Of a stretch of DNA of 64,000 nucleotides, positions 8,146 to 17,416 are shown piece by piece (position 1 is the stretch's first letter; every line of letters begins with the position of its first letter). The translations under genes and the position numbers were made by a program. Below the pieces are notes generated by a model. That model worked only from the letters and a program-made list of their open reading frames with translations, ran no database searches and was not told the DNA's origin. The DNA lies in the NCBI GenBank assembly GCA_944393405.1, contig CALYAC010000007.1, positions 1 through 64,000 on the forward strand, written 5' to 3'. Source of the DNA: an uncultured Clostridia bacterium (lineage in GTDB: Bacteria > Bacillota_A > Clostridia > TANB77 > CAG-508).

Positions 8146-9336
8146 CTATAAATTAATTATCTCTACTTTATCTTTATAAACAATTCCTGCCATTTTATTA
8201 CCTATTATTACATTTTGAATTTCTTGAGATGAATAATATCTTTTTAGAAGCCATCCACTTGTATTGATAAATTCTATTTCTTGTCCCAAATTTACTGCAA
8301 TAATTTCATTGTTACTGTATACATATTTTGCAGCTCCTTCTATTGGTGTTACAGTAACTTTACCACTATCTATATCTTTTATTTCTAGTACTGTATTAGT
8401 ATTAAAAAATCCTTCTGTTTCTTCTACTGTTCTGTATATATTTTTATTTAAATTTATATTTGCAAAATTAATATTTTTGCCATCTTCATTTAAACTCATA
8501 ATATTATCATTGCTTTCATTTTGCATAATAGTAATTTCATCATCATACATACATACCACTTTATCGTTTCCTTGGTATTCTATATTTAAAATCAATTTAT
8601 TACTTGATGATTCATTTGTATAAGTTATAGCTTCTGATGGTGTCTCTTTTGCTTTTTCAATTGATACAATTTTTACATTTGATTGTACAGTTGTTCCAGC
8701 TGTATTTACCTCCGCAAAAGCCATGTACTGATTATTATCTGAAACATCAGTATCTATTGCTGTTGTTGTAGATAAATATGTTTTAAAAAGCTCATTTCCT
8801 TTGTTATCAAATAGAGAAATTACAGATTTATATGTTGTTCCAGTTATTATTAAACTTACATATCCATTTTCATTTACATTTATTTTAGATATTTGTCCAT
8901 CAACATCTTTTGTCCATAATATTTCTGAATTAGAAATTAAATTTATCTTTGAGCCATTTTTCTCACTAATTGCTAGATATTTATTATTAACACTATATAC
9001 TGGGTCAGAAATTTCTAATTCTATTTCTTTTACTATATTACCTGAAGTATTATATTCAATTAATTTGTTTTCTGCTAAAACGCATATATATTTATTATAT
9101 GCAAACACATTAACATTCGAATTATAGTCTAATTCTATAGAGTTTAATTTTTCTTGTGTAATATTTTTCCTAAATAAATATTGGTCTAAAAAATTCCTTA
9201 CATCTCTACTAGAATAATATAGAAGCATAGTAATTGCAATAATTAGTAGAATAACTCCAATAGATATAGCTATTATCATTTTCTTTTTATTTATATTCCT
9301 ATTTTTTTTACCATTTATATTTACTATATCTTTCAA
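8146..9336 (-). CDS. DUF5711 family membrane-anchored protein
   Basis: A 396-residue protein with a basic cytoplasmic N-terminus, one membrane helix (about 20-43) and a large outer region. The outer region is built of repeated short beta strands ('KYICVLAENKLIEYN', 'KYLAISEKNG', 'YMAFAEVN') in the manner of a beta-propeller. This matches the DUF5711 type found in Clostridia. The function is unknown. It follows ykvI on the same strand by 69 bases and precedes cvpA, so it may be part of a cell-envelope operon. AAAGGAGG precedes the ATG. Confidence 0.75.
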   Translation of the reverse strand: MKDIVNINGKKNRNINKKKMIIAISIGVILLIIAITMLLYYSSRDVRNFLDQYLFRKNITQEKLNSIELDYNSNVNVFAYNKYICVLAENKLIEYNTSGNIVKEIELEISDPVYSVNNKYLAISEKNGSKINLISNSEILWTKDVDGQISKINVNENGYVSLIITGTTYKSVISLFDNKGNELFKTYLSTTTAIDTDVSDNNQYMAFAEVNTAGTTVQSNVKIVSIEKAKETPSEAITYTNESSSNKLILNIEYQGNDKVVCMYDDEITIMQNESNDNIMSLNEDGKNINFANINLNKNIYRTVEETEGFFNTNTVLEIKDIDSGKVTVTPIEGAAKYVYSNNEIIAVNLGQEIEFINTSGWLLKRYYSSQEIQNVIIGNKMAGIVYKDKVEIINL

Positions 9337-9405
9337 AATTATTCCTCCTTTGCTCTAATTATTTATACCAGTTTTCCTCTTTTTTTTCAATACTTTTATT
9401 TAATT

Positions 9406-10413
9406 TTATTTAAGTACGTAGATCAATTGTAGTAAACCTAAAATTCCAAAAATTGGATAACTTATTTTTACTAATTCCGAAAAACTTATATTTGCTACTA
9501 CTATTGCTGTAATACAAATTAATTTATTAAAAAAGCTATATTTTTTATTTTCTATATTTTCTAATAATCCATATCCTGCAGATATCATTGTTGAATATAT
9601 TGAAAAAATTATTACTATTCCATAAACATATTTATATATATTCCCTATTCTATTTGATATATAAATCATTGGCATTTCTATATCATTTAAATTTACTATA
9701 CTTTGATATTTATATATTGCTAAAAATACCACAGTTGATAAAATTAATAGAAAAGTAGTTGATATTATACTAACACTTTTTTCTTTACCAATAGAATATT
9801 TTCTTATACTTATTAGCATTGGAATTAATAATATACTGTTATAACTAGAATACTCAATACTTTTTAATATCCACATTCCATTTTCTATATTGTTTAATGA
9901 TAAATCCTTTATTGTTTCTATTTCTTTTATTATATTAATTTTGATTCCAACAAAAAAAATTATAATAATTAATATTGGAATAATTATATTATTTATTTTA
10001 GTTATACCTTCTATCTTTTTATTAAATGTGATATAGCAAATAAATACTGTTATTACAATCATAATTATTTTTGGTATATTAAACTGGGTATTAAAATATG
10101 TAGCAAATCCTGCAACCATTATATAAAACGAAATTAGTAGAAACATGTTGACCATCGTATTAAAAATATTAATTTTATTTTCTGAAAGTTTTGTACTTTT
10201 TAATAAATCTTTATATGATGATAATTCCATTTTATTTGATTTTTTTAGTATTAAATATATAATTAATCCAGTTAATATATTAGATATTATTAATCCAATA
10301 AATCCTATTTCTTTATATTTATTAAAGAAAAGATATATTTCTTGTCCTGATGCAAATCCAGCTCCTATAACTGTTCCTACGATAGTAAATATTACTTTAA
10401 ATATTTTTTTCAC
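9406..10413 (-). CDS. ykvI: YkvI-type membrane protein (putative transporter)
   Basis: A 335-residue protein with about ten hydrophobic spans. It begins 'KVIFTIVGTVIGAGFASGQEI', in which the GTVIGAGFASGQE motif in span 1 identifies the YkvI family, related to the APC/LeuT-fold transporters; no substrate is known. The GTG start lies 7 bases after GAGGAGG. That ribosome site forms the 3' arm of a stable hairpin located between this gene and the GldG-like gene upstream (see the separate entry), so its translation may depend on the folding of the leader. Confidence 0.85.
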   Translation of the reverse strand: MKKIFKVIFTIVGTVIGAGFASGQEIYLFFNKYKEIGFIGLIISNILTGLIIYLILKKSNKMELSSYKDLLKSTKLSENKINIFNTMVNMFLLISFYIMVAGFATYFNTQFNIPKIIMIVITVFICYITFNKKIEGITKINNIIIPILIIIIFFVGIKINIIKEIETIKDLSLNNIENGMWILKSIEYSSYNSILLIPMLISIRKYSIGKEKSVSIISTTFLLILSTVVFLAIYKYQSIVNLNDIEMPMIYISNRIGNIYKYVYGIVIIFSIYSTMISAGYGLLENIENKKYSFFNKLICITAIVVANISFSELVKISYPIFGILGLLQLIYVLK

Positions 10414-10448
10414 TAAAAAACCTCCTCATAATATTTATGAGAAGGTTT
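10414..10448 (-). promoter_or_regulatory. Hairpin that sequesters the ykvI ribosome binding site
   Basis: On the minus strand, AAACCTTCTCATAA (10448-10435) can pair with TTATGAGGAGGTTT (10431-10418) across a 3-base loop, with a single G-T wobble. The GAGGAGG of the second arm is the ykvI ribosome site, and six T's follow. It has the look of a terminator for the upstream ABC genes and, at the same time, of a translational switch for ykvI. Confidence 0.6.
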
Positions 10449-10464
10449 TAATTAATATTACATA

Positions 10465-11976
10465 CTATTTTCTTCTTCTAACTAACCATACAACAATTCC
10501 AATTATTATAGAAAATAGAGGAATTGCAAATATTATAGCTAGAATAATCATGTTTTGTTGTTCTGTTACTGTATATGCTGTTACTTCTACGTTCTTTCTA
10601 ATTGTAATCATATTATCTCTATCTGCTAAATATGCAATTGAATTCATAGCTAAATCTTCATTATTATAATAATCTAAAACATATGCATTACCTTGTGAAC
10701 TATTTATTACCATATTTGTTATAAACATATTATTAGCATACACTATTAATTCAGATGTTTTATCTTCATCTACTGTTTTCTTTAATAAAGCACCTACTGT
10801 TGCATATCCATCTTCTTCATCCGAGTTAGTAAATCCTTCTGAATCGTCAATATCATAATCAGTTCTATAGAAAGAATTTTCTCCTGTTGTTGCTAAAGTC
10901 TCAACTTCAACATTTAATTTTTCAAGTTTTGATGAATCAGCTATTTCAATTCTTCCTGATGTCATAAAACAAGCTTTCATATTCATATCACTTGCTCTTG
11001 TTACACTAGTATTTTCACTAACTGTCACTAATATTGCTGAAGGAGTATTATATAACATTCTATTTGTGTCTCTTTCTAACATTTTTCCTTCTGATAATGA
11101 AACTCCATATTCATCTAATACATCTTGAAAATATGGCATTTTCTTTCCTGTAGCATTTGGATCAGCAAACAGTATTATCTTTCCACCTTTATCTATATAT
11201 TTTATAATCTCGTCTCTTTCTTTTTTAGTTAAGTCTTCACTTAGTGTTGTTATCATTAATACTGAGCAATCTTTTGGAACTGATCCAGTAGTTAAAATGT
11301 CTAATTCGTTTACTTCATATGCTTCACTCTCTAAATCTTGAGTAAAGAAGTACATATAATCTGATGGATATTTATTATGACCAGTTAAGGTATATATTAC
11401 AGGATTTTCGTCTGTTGTTACAGATATAATTGCATTAGTTAGAGCTTCTTCTGTGGTGTCTTTTGTTTCATATGTTGAATAATCTATTGTATATAGATCT
11501 GATGACGAAAGTATTTTTTCTTTATCGCCACATTTTACAATTATTACTGATGTATCTGCTGTTATTCCATATTCATCTGTTAGATCTGTTCTTGATGAAA
11601 CATCATCAATTATATCTAACTTTATTTTTTTATTTAAACTTGCATATTTATTTGCAAATTCTTTTTCAGTTTCTCCCATATTTATTAGCATTATTTCAAC
11701 ATCTTTATCAATTGATTTTGCAATATCAATTGATTTTTCTGATAAACTATATACTTTATCAGCTGTAACATCTATATCTGAAAAATTTGCTTTTTCAACA
11801 GCCAAATTAATTAAAATACATATAACAATAATAATTAATATTAATAAAACAGTTAAAGAAGTATTTTTTATCCATTTTCCTGTTCCTTTATTTTCTTCTT
11901 TTTCCTTTTTAACTATTATATCTTTTTTGTCTTTTTTATTAGATTTCTCATTTGTCTTAATATCCTTATTTTTCAA
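10465..11976 (-). CDS. GldG-like ABC transporter auxiliary protein
   Basis: A 503-residue protein with a Lys-rich N-terminal tail, a membrane helix at about 39-60, a large outer domain and a second helix near the C-terminus (about 476-498) ending in basic residues. The outer part starts 'DVTADKVYSLSEKSIDIAKSI' and contains 'YTLTGHNKYPSD' and 'KGGKIILFADPN', typical of the auxiliary family first described as GldG in gliding Bacteroidetes. In non-gliding bacteria these systems are of unknown substrate. It is the third gene of an ATPase-permease-auxiliary operon with 15 bases or less between genes. Confidence 0.85.
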   Translation of the reverse strand: MKNKDIKTNEKSNKKDKKDIIVKKEKEENKGTGKWIKNTSLTVLLILIIIVICILINLAVEKANFSDIDVTADKVYSLSEKSIDIAKSIDKDVEIMLINMGETEKEFANKYASLNKKIKLDIIDDVSSRTDLTDEYGITADTSVIIVKCGDKEKILSSSDLYTIDYSTYETKDTTEEALTNAIISVTTDENPVIYTLTGHNKYPSDYMYFFTQDLESEAYEVNELDILTTGSVPKDCSVLMITTLSEDLTKKERDEIIKYIDKGGKIILFADPNATGKKMPYFQDVLDEYGVSLSEGKMLERDTNRMLYNTPSAILVTVSENTSVTRASDMNMKACFMTSGRIEIADSSKLEKLNVEVETLATTGENSFYRTDYDIDDSEGFTNSDEEDGYATVGALLKKTVDEDKTSELIVYANNMFITNMVINSSQGNAYVLDYYNNEDLAMNSIAYLADRDNMITIRKNVEVTAYTVTEQQNMIILAIIFAIPLFSIIIGIVVWLVRRRK

Positions 11977-11991
11977 TTATTTCACCTCTTT

Positions 11992-12675
11992 CTAATTTAC
12001 AGCTTTTTTTCTTTTTATCAAAATTATTGTTATTAAAATACATGCAATTGTAATTGATAATAAAGAAACTATATCAGCTATTGATATTAAGCCATAAGGA
12101 AATTTCATAAATTTATCTATTAAATCTATGCTTGATATTAATGTACCAAATCCTTCTAAGAACCATGGAGCTATTAGTATAGCTATAGTTATAATAGCTG
12201 AAACTATTTGATTTTCTGTTAAGCTTGATACAAGCATTCCTATAGAAATTGCTGCCATAGCAACAAGAACAAATCCAAGCATTGTTATTAAAATAGTTGG
12301 TATATTAATTGTTCCAAAAAAGCTTACTATTACAGAATAAATTATAGAGAATATTACTGTAATTAATACTACCGTTACAGATGCCAAAAACTTTCCTAAA
12401 ACTATTGAAGATACACTTTTTGGTGAAGTTAATAATAATTGCTCTGTACCATTTTTCTTTTCTTCTGAAAACATTCTCATCGTAATAATTGGAACTATTA
12501 GCAATAGTCCATATCTTGCTGTAGCATAATATAAATTTCCCATATCTACTGTTCCTGTGTACCAAGTTGTAACATAAAAGAATATGCTATATATAAGCAT
12601 AAATATTCCTATTGATATATATCCTATAGGAGATAGAAAATATGATTTTAATTCTTTTTTATATATTGTCCACAT
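11992..12675 (-). CDS. ABC transporter permease (GldF-like)
   Basis: A 227-residue protein with six hydrophobic spans. It opens with the cytoplasmic 'WTIYKKELKSYFLSPIGYI' stretch, and 'MRMFSEEKKNGTEQLLLTSP' follows span 2, a coupling-helix motif of this permease family. It would form the channel with the ATPase encoded just upstream and the GldG-like protein downstream. Its ATG overlaps the ATPase stop codon (TAATG), and TTTCTCC in the reverse sense gives a GGAGAAA ribosome site. Confidence 0.88.
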   Translation of the reverse strand: MWTIYKKELKSYFLSPIGYISIGIFMLIYSIFFYVTTWYTGTVDMGNLYYATARYGLLLIVPIITMRMFSEEKKNGTEQLLLTSPKSVSSIVLGKFLASVTVVLITVIFSIIYSVIVSFFGTINIPTILITMLGFVLVAMAAISIGMLVSSLTENQIVSAIITIAILIAPWFLEGFGTLISSIDLIDKFMKFPYGLISIADIVSLLSITIACILITIILIKRKKAVN

Positions 12676-13667
12676 TATTTTTTCTCCTCCTTTTTATTTG
12701 ATTTTGTCTCATTATTTTTTGAATTATCTATAAGTTTTATAAAAGCCTCTTCTAATGTAGCCTCAGATTTTTTAAGTTCAAAAATAACTATATCCATTTT
12801 AGGTAAAACATCAAATAGTTTTTTCCTTAAATCAACATTAGATGACGAAATTATTGCATATTCTTTTGTTCCATCATCATTATCTTTAATAAAATCTACC
12901 TTACTAATTTCTTTTATTTTTTCCTTTACTTTATTAATATTATTTTTAGGATCTTCAATTGTAATTGAGATAGCATTATTGTCTCTTGTCGCTTTTTCCA
13001 AATTTTCTGGTGTATCTATAGCAACTATTTTTCCTTTATTTATTATTATAACTCTTTCACATATCTGGCTTACTTCAGACAATATATGTGAAGATAAAAT
13101 AACTGTATGTTTTTTTCCTAATTTTTTTATTAATTCTCTTATTTCAGTAATTTGCTTTGGATCAAGACCTACTGTAGGTTCATCAAGAATTATTACATCT
13201 GGATTTCCAACTAAAGCTCCAGCTAAACTTACTCTTTGTTTATATCCTCTAGATAAGTTTTTTATTAACCTATCTTGAACATCTTCTATGCCTACTTCTT
13301 TTAATACTCTTGCGACTTCATCTTTTCTTTCTTTTCTTTTAACTAATTTTAGTTCTGCCATATATGAAATAAATTCTTTAGGTGTTAATTCATAATATAA
13401 AGGTGTGCCTTCTGGCATATAACCAATTTGTTTTTTTACCTTATTTGGTTTTTTTAAAATATCATTACCATTTACAAGAATTTGTCCACTAGTTTGCTCA
13501 ATATATCCCGTAATCATATTCATAGTTGTAGTCTTTCCAGCTCCGTTCGGTCCTAAAAGCCCTACTATTTCTCCGTCCTTGACTTCAAAACTAATATCAT
13601 CCACAGCTGTAGTAGGTCCATATTTCTTTGTGACATTTTTCAACTCTATCACTCTTTTTTCCTCCAA
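12675..13667 (-). CDS. ABC transporter ATP-binding protein (GldA-like)
   Basis: A 330-residue ATPase with Walker A GPNGAGKTT (residues 39-47), signature LSRGYKQR (138-145), Walker B VIILDEP (158-164) and the switch histidine in 'VILSSHILSE'. The signature has R at the third position, common in this subfamily (LSKGYRQR type). A C-terminal extension of about 100 residues follows the ATPase core and ends in a Lys/Glu-rich tail. It energises the permease with which it shares a TAATG overlap. It is the first gene of the operon and has a ribosome site of GGAGG. Confidence 0.92.
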   Translation of the reverse strand: MEEKRVIELKNVTKKYGPTTAVDDISFEVKDGEIVGLLGPNGAGKTTTMNMITGYIEQTSGQILVNGNDILKKPNKVKKQIGYMPEGTPLYYELTPKEFISYMAELKLVKRKERKDEVARVLKEVGIEDVQDRLIKNLSRGYKQRVSLAGALVGNPDVIILDEPTVGLDPKQITEIRELIKKLGKKHTVILSSHILSEVSQICERVIIINKGKIVAIDTPENLEKATRDNNAISITIEDPKNNINKVKEKIKEISKVDFIKDNDDGTKEYAIISSSNVDLRKKLFDVLPKMDIVIFELKKSEATLEEAFIKLIDNSKNNETKSNKKEEKK

Positions 13668-13839
13668 TCTCTTATTTCCGTATGTTTTTTACGAATTTAT
13701 ATTACCATTAATAAATTTTATGTGCAATATATTTCACATAAAATTCACATTTTTTATTTATTTAAAATTTTATCATTTTTTTATTACATAAAAATAAGTT
13801 TATAGAATATATTTTATTAAACATTAATAGGAGGAATTT

Positions 13840-14457
13840 ATGGAATTATATCCTTTCTTTATTGCTTTTATAATGATTTTCATATCAGAGCTTGGTGATA
13901 AAACTCAGCTTATAATTCTTTCCTTTTCTGGAAGTGTAAAAGCAAAAAAAATTTTACTTGGAATAGCTCTAGGTTCGTTTTTTAGTCATGGCTTAGCAGT
14001 TATATGTGGTGTTAGTCTTACTAATATAGAAAATCCATATATAACTAATTTAATTAAAAATATCACATATTTTTCTTTTATTTTACTTGGTGTAATTTCA
14101 TTAATTCCAAAAAAAGAAAAATTATCCAATAGCAAAAGTGGAATTGAAAATTCTAAAAATTCGCTTATGAATAAGATTTTAAACCTCCCTTTCAGTTATA
14201 CATTTATAATTGCTTTATCTATTTTTATAGGTGAATTTGGAGATAAAACATTTTTATCATCGATTGGTTTTGGAATAGAATATCCTAATTATAAATTATC
14301 TCTTATATTAGGTGCTGTACTTGGTATGATTGCAAGTGACTCTCTTGCTATTATTTCTGGTAAATTTTTAAGTACATATATTTCTGAACAGAAAATGAAG
14401 AAAATATCTGGTTTACTATTTATAATTTTTGGTATTTTAGGTTTTATTTTTCATTAG
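13840..14457 (+). CDS. TMEM165/GDT1 (UPF0016) family cation transporter
   Basis: A 205-residue membrane protein made of two homologous halves of three spans each. Each half carries the signature E-x-GDKT: ELGDKT at 17-22 and EFGDKT in the second half. These acidic motifs form the ion path. Bacterial relatives such as Mnx/MneA export manganese; yeast and human ones move Mn, Ca or protons. The substrate here is inferred as Mn2+ or Ca2+. GGAGG precedes the ATG. I looked for a yybP-ykoY manganese riboswitch in the leader and saw none. Confidence 0.9.
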   Translation: MELYPFFIAFIMIFISELGDKTQLIILSFSGSVKAKKILLGIALGSFFSHGLAVICGVSLTNIENPYITNLIKNITYFSFILLGVISLIPKKEKLSNSKSGIENSKNSLMNKILNLPFSYTFIIALSIFIGEFGDKTFLSSIGFGIEYPNYKLSLILGAVLGMIASDSLAIISGKFLSTYISEQKMKKISGLLFIIFGILGFIFH

Positions 14458-14513
14458 TTTAAGCTTGGAATAACTAAATAATAATTATAATAAAATTACA
14501 CTTATAAAAATAT

Positions 14514-14546
14514 GGAAAACTCTATATAATAAAGTTTTCCACATTT
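14514..14546. terminator. Bidirectional terminator
   Basis: GGAAAACT (14514-14521) pairs with AGTTTTCC (14533-14540), followed by ATTTTTAT on the plus strand and by a T-rich stretch on the minus strand. It separates two convergent genes. Confidence 0.8.
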
Positions 14547-15257
14547 TTATTTATCTATTAGTGTTTTAATCCACACTTCTTGCCCATCTTTTGTTTTTAC
14601 TCGTAAGTTAGGAAATATTATAGACATTCTTTCATTTGTAAAATAATTATTTTCTATTTTCTCTTTTAATTTTGGTAAAAATCTTTCTGATTCAGCTTTA
14701 TATTCTATATTATATAATATTCTATTTTGATATGTTTGTATTCCCCATATTGTTACAAAACAATCAATTATCAAAAAAACAAATATTCCAAGCTCTATTA
14801 CTATCTTTTTATTAGGTTTCATCCTTTCTATAAACTTATCAATTAGCGGTTTAGCAACCTTCATTAACACTACTGATAAAGCTCCCCAATAAATTGAAAA
14901 TATTAAACTTATTCTTCCATTCAAATTATATTTTAAATATTCGTAATTCCAAAATCTAGTTCCATAAATTGCTTCTAAAATATAACTTAAAACATATTCC
15001 GCAATAGAACCAATTATCATTCCTGCTATAAAAATTTCCCATGATTTTTTGTATTCTAATTTATCCAATATCCAAATTAAAGCAGTTCCACATACACCAT
15101 AAACAGGACATAGTGGTCCCCAAATAAATCCTTTTCTACTTTCTAATACTCCAACAGATATGTAGCAATAGATTGTCTCTAGTACCAAACCTGCAATACT
15201 AAATATTAGAAAATACCAAAACAGATGATGAATAGTTAACTTCTTTTTTTCTTCCAT
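14547..15257 (-). CDS. CmpB-type putative ABC transporter permease / membrane protein (PF06541-like)
   Basis: A 236-residue protein with about five membrane spans. It begins 'HHLFWYFLIFSIAGLVLETIYCYIS' and carries 'RKGFIWGPLCPVYGVCG' between spans, the characteristic R-G-F-x-x-GP-x-x-P-x-Y-G motif of the CmpB-type family. A second motif, 'EYVLSYILEAIYGTRFWNYE', is also typical. Despite the family name, no ATPase gene lies beside it, and its transport role is unproved. It is a single-gene unit with a terminator just past its stop codon. Confidence 0.8.
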   Translation of the reverse strand: MEEKKKLTIHHLFWYFLIFSIAGLVLETIYCYISVGVLESRKGFIWGPLCPVYGVCGTALIWILDKLEYKKSWEIFIAGMIIGSIAEYVLSYILEAIYGTRFWNYEYLKYNLNGRISLIFSIYWGALSVVLMKVAKPLIDKFIERMKPNKKIVIELGIFVFLIIDCFVTIWGIQTYQNRILYNIEYKAESERFLPKLKEKIENNYFTNERMSIIFPNLRVKTKDGQEVWIKTLIDK

Positions 15258-15376
15258 ATAAATTCCCCTTTAATTAATATATATTACTATTCTTTGCTAT
15301 TTGAGTATTTTTTTATTCATCTTTTATTTAATGATAGAATTATACACTATTTTTTTGTTTTTTTCCAGATTTTTTG

Positions 15377-15405
15377 TTGACTTTTTCTAAAAAAGGTGTT
15401 ATTAT
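15377..15405 (+). promoter_or_regulatory. Promoter of tRNA-Arg(TCT)
   Basis: TTGACT at 15377-15382 and TATTAT at 15400-15405 are separated by 17 bases, with a TG dinucleotide one base before the -10. The tRNA starts 19 bases further on. Confidence 0.7.
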
Positions 15406-15424
15406 ATTTATTGCATTTGCAAAT

Positions 15425-15501
<77 letters not shown>

Positions 15502-15509
15502 AATATTAA

Positions 15510-15556
15510 AAGTCATATAAATATTGAAATATCAATATTTGTATGACTTATTTTTT
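15510..15556 (+). terminator. Terminator of tRNA-Arg(TCT)
   Basis: A long inverted repeat (AAGTCATA...AATATTGA at 15510-15526 with TCAATATT...TATGACTT at 15532-15549) is followed by ATTTTTT. Confidence 0.8.
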
Positions 15557-15779
15557 ATATTTTACTGCAATTATACTGCAATAGATATTTTATATAGGTC
15601 TTGCACTTCAAAATACTATTTTATTTTTCTATTTATTTTTCAACTTTCTTTATTATGTTTTAGTAATTTCTTAATATAAAAATTTCCTTTTATAAGTTTC
15701 TCATACAATATAATTAATAAACTCATATAATTATATCGTATATGGCTTTTATTGAGTTTTCTTATATCATATATTTTAT
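15557..15779. other. Intergenic stretch without a supported gene
   Basis: About 220 AT-rich bases between the tRNA terminator and the promoter of the next gene. The only visible structure is a short direct repeat, ACTGCAAT, at about 15564-15583. No integrase or open frame with a ribosome site is present. Confidence 0.5.
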
Positions 15780-15808
15780 TTGTAATTTACATAAATTTAT
15801 GATATAAT
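15780..15808 (+). promoter_or_regulatory. Extended -10 promoter of the 97-residue gene
   Basis: TTGTAA at 15780-15785 and TATAAT at 15803-15808 are separated by 17 bases, and the -10 is preceded by TGA (extended -10). Confidence 0.65.
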
Positions 15809-15839
15809 TTTTCTCAATTCATCTGAAAGGAGATATTGT

Positions 15840-16133
15840 ATGAGAAGTGCAAATGCAAATTGGGAGCCATTAGACAAAGACAAAGTTGAGTTCGGCACAA
15901 TATTCCGCCAACAATTTCAGGATTTTGGTTCGTGCTGTGTTGGTAAACTCATGTTACAGCCTTATTCTAAAATCAAAAGTCACAAGCATCTTACTAATTC
16001 TGAAATTTATATTGACACTGTAACTGGTAAAATTGTTTCCAAATGCAATATTGGTGAATCTCATGAATATGAGAACTGCACTGATAACGTGCAAGTATTA
16101 CTGTATGTTCAAACAACAGGAAGCCTATTTTAA
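15840..16133 (+). CDS. Small conserved-looking protein of unknown function (97 residues)
   Basis: A soluble 97-residue protein that I do not recognise. It has Cys residues at 'GSCCVG' and two more near the end, and a 'KSHKHLTNSEIYI' segment. The H-x-H pattern followed by Glu and the short beta-strand layout resemble a small cupin, but that is only a suggestion. The gene is well equipped: an extended -10 promoter, a strong AAAGGAGA ribosome site and a perfect terminator whose first arm includes its last codons and stop. It stands alone between tRNA-Arg and prfA. Its base composition is a little less AT-biased than that of its neighbours, so later acquisition is possible. Confidence 0.7.
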   Translation: MRSANANWEPLDKDKVEFGTIFRQQFQDFGSCCVGKLMLQPYSKIKSHKHLTNSEIYIDTVTGKIVSKCNIGESHEYENCTDNVQVLLYVQTTGSLF

Positions 16134-16153
16134 AACGGCTTCCTGTTGTTATT
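16112..16153. terminator. Bidirectional terminator overlapping a stop codon
   Basis: AACAACAGGAAGCC (16112-16125) pairs perfectly with GGCTTCCTGTTGTT (16137-16150). The first arm encodes the last residues of the 97-residue protein and its TAA sits in the loop. The same hairpin can end prfA transcription from the other side. Confidence 0.9.
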
Positions 16154-16157
16154 TATA

Positions 16158-17228
16158 TTATTCTTCACCTTGTAATTTTTCAGCTCTATCTGCTGCAATT
16201 AAATTATCTATCATTTCATCTAAATTTCCATTTAAAAAGTCATCCATTTGATATATTGAAAGTCCTATTCTATGATCTGTTATACGTCCTTGTGGATAGT
16301 TATATGTTCTAATTTTTTCGCTTCTTTCTCCACTACCTACTTGTGACTTTCTAGCACTTGCTACTTCTTCATCTTGTTTTTGTTTTTCCATATCATATAG
16401 TTTTGTTCTAAGCATTTTCATAGCATTATCTTTGTTTTGGAATTGAGATCTCTCAGTTTGACATTCTACTACTATACCTGTAGGTTCGTGAATTAATCTT
16501 ACTGCTGATGAAGTCTTGTTAACATGTTGTCCTCCTGCTCCTGATGCTCTATATACTTCCATTTTTATGTCTGATGGATTAATTTCTATTTCAACATCTT
16601 CTACTACAGGAAGAACTGCTACTGTCGCTGTAGAAGTATGTATTCTTCCGCTCGCTTCTGTATCTGGTACTCTTTGTACTCTATGTACTCCACTTTCAAA
16701 TTTTAATCTACTATATGCACCTTTTCCATTAATCATGAAAGATATTTCCTTATATCCTCCTAGACCTGTCTCATTCTCATTTAGTATTTCTAATTTCCAA
16801 TGTTTTCTTTCTGCATACATTGAATACATTCTAAAAAGTGTACCTGCAAATAGGGCTGCTTCTTCTCCACCAGCTCCTGCTCTAATTTCACAGATAACGT
16901 TTTTATCATCATCTTTGTCTTTTGGAATTAAAAGTATTTTTATTTCTTCTTCTATTTGTGGTAGTTTGTCTTTTGCTTCTACCATTTCCATTTCAGCTAA
17001 ATCTTTTAATTCTTTATCCATATTTGGATCTTCCATCATTTCTTTAGCATCTTCATATTGTTTTTGTACTTTTTTATATTCTCTATATTTTTCAACGATT
17101 GGTTCTAGTTCTGCATGTTCTTTCATTAAGTCTCTCCATTCGTTTTGATTAGCAATAACATCTGGATCACTTATTTTTTGTGTTAATTCTTCAAATCTCT
17201 TCTCAACTGTATCTAATTTTTGAAACAT
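16158..17228 (-). CDS. prfA: Peptide chain release factor 1
   Basis: A 356-residue factor that reads UAA and UAG in the ribosomal A site and triggers peptide release. The catalytic GGQ motif is at 232-234. The stop-codon-reading tripeptide is P-D-T (188-190, in the context RVPDTE), the RF1 form rather than the SPF of RF2. I choose the ATG at 17228, 7 bases after GGAG; an in-frame GTG at 17243 would swallow the ribosome site. It has its own promoter and no prmC methylase gene next to it. Confidence 0.97.
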   Translation of the reverse strand: MFQKLDTVEKRFEELTQKISDPDVIANQNEWRDLMKEHAELEPIVEKYREYKKVQKQYEDAKEMMEDPNMDKELKDLAEMEMVEAKDKLPQIEEEIKILLIPKDKDDDKNVICEIRAGAGGEEAALFAGTLFRMYSMYAERKHWKLEILNENETGLGGYKEISFMINGKGAYSRLKFESGVHRVQRVPDTEASGRIHTSTATVAVLPVVEDVEIEINPSDIKMEVYRASGAGGQHVNKTSSAVRLIHEPTGIVVECQTERSQFQNKDNAMKMLRTKLYDMEKQKQDEEVASARKSQVGSGERSEKIRTYNYPQGRITDHRIGLSIYQMDDFLNGNLDEMIDNLIAADRAEKLQGEE

Positions 17229-17262
17229 AAAAATTCTCCTCACCTTTCAATTTAACATTAAT

Positions 17263-17291
17263 ATTATACATCATTTATTGCTATATTTCAA
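17263..17291 (-). promoter_or_regulatory. Sigma-A-type promoter of prfA
   Basis: On the minus strand, TTGAAA (17286-17291) and TATAAT (17263-17268) have exact 17-base spacing, with TG at the extended -10 position. Confidence 0.75.
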
Positions 17292-17342
17292 GGATTCATT
17301 ACTAATTATTCTTCTTTACGAAAAATATACTCTAAACATAAT

Positions 17343-17374
17343 AAAAGCTCTACTAATTTTTTAGTAAAGCTTTT
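17343..17374 (-). terminator. Terminator of the 2150-residue surface protein gene
   Basis: AAAAGCT-TACTAA (17343-17356) pairs with TTAGTA-AGCTTTT (17361-17374), with one mismatch and T-rich flanks. It lies 40 bases past the stop codon of the giant gene. Confidence 0.75.
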
Positions 17375-17416
17375 ATTTTATTTGTTTTAAATTTGTTATT
17401 TTACAAATTTAATAAA

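Noticed and set aside
13668..13839. Manganese (yybP-ykoY) riboswitch before the TMEM165-like gene
   Set aside because: The leader is AT-rich and lacks the conserved loop sequences of that riboswitch.
15557..15600. Direct repeat ACTGCAAT after tRNA-Arg as an integration (att) site
   Set aside because: No integrase, excisionase or other mobile gene follows, and the tRNA 3' end is not repeated in the window.
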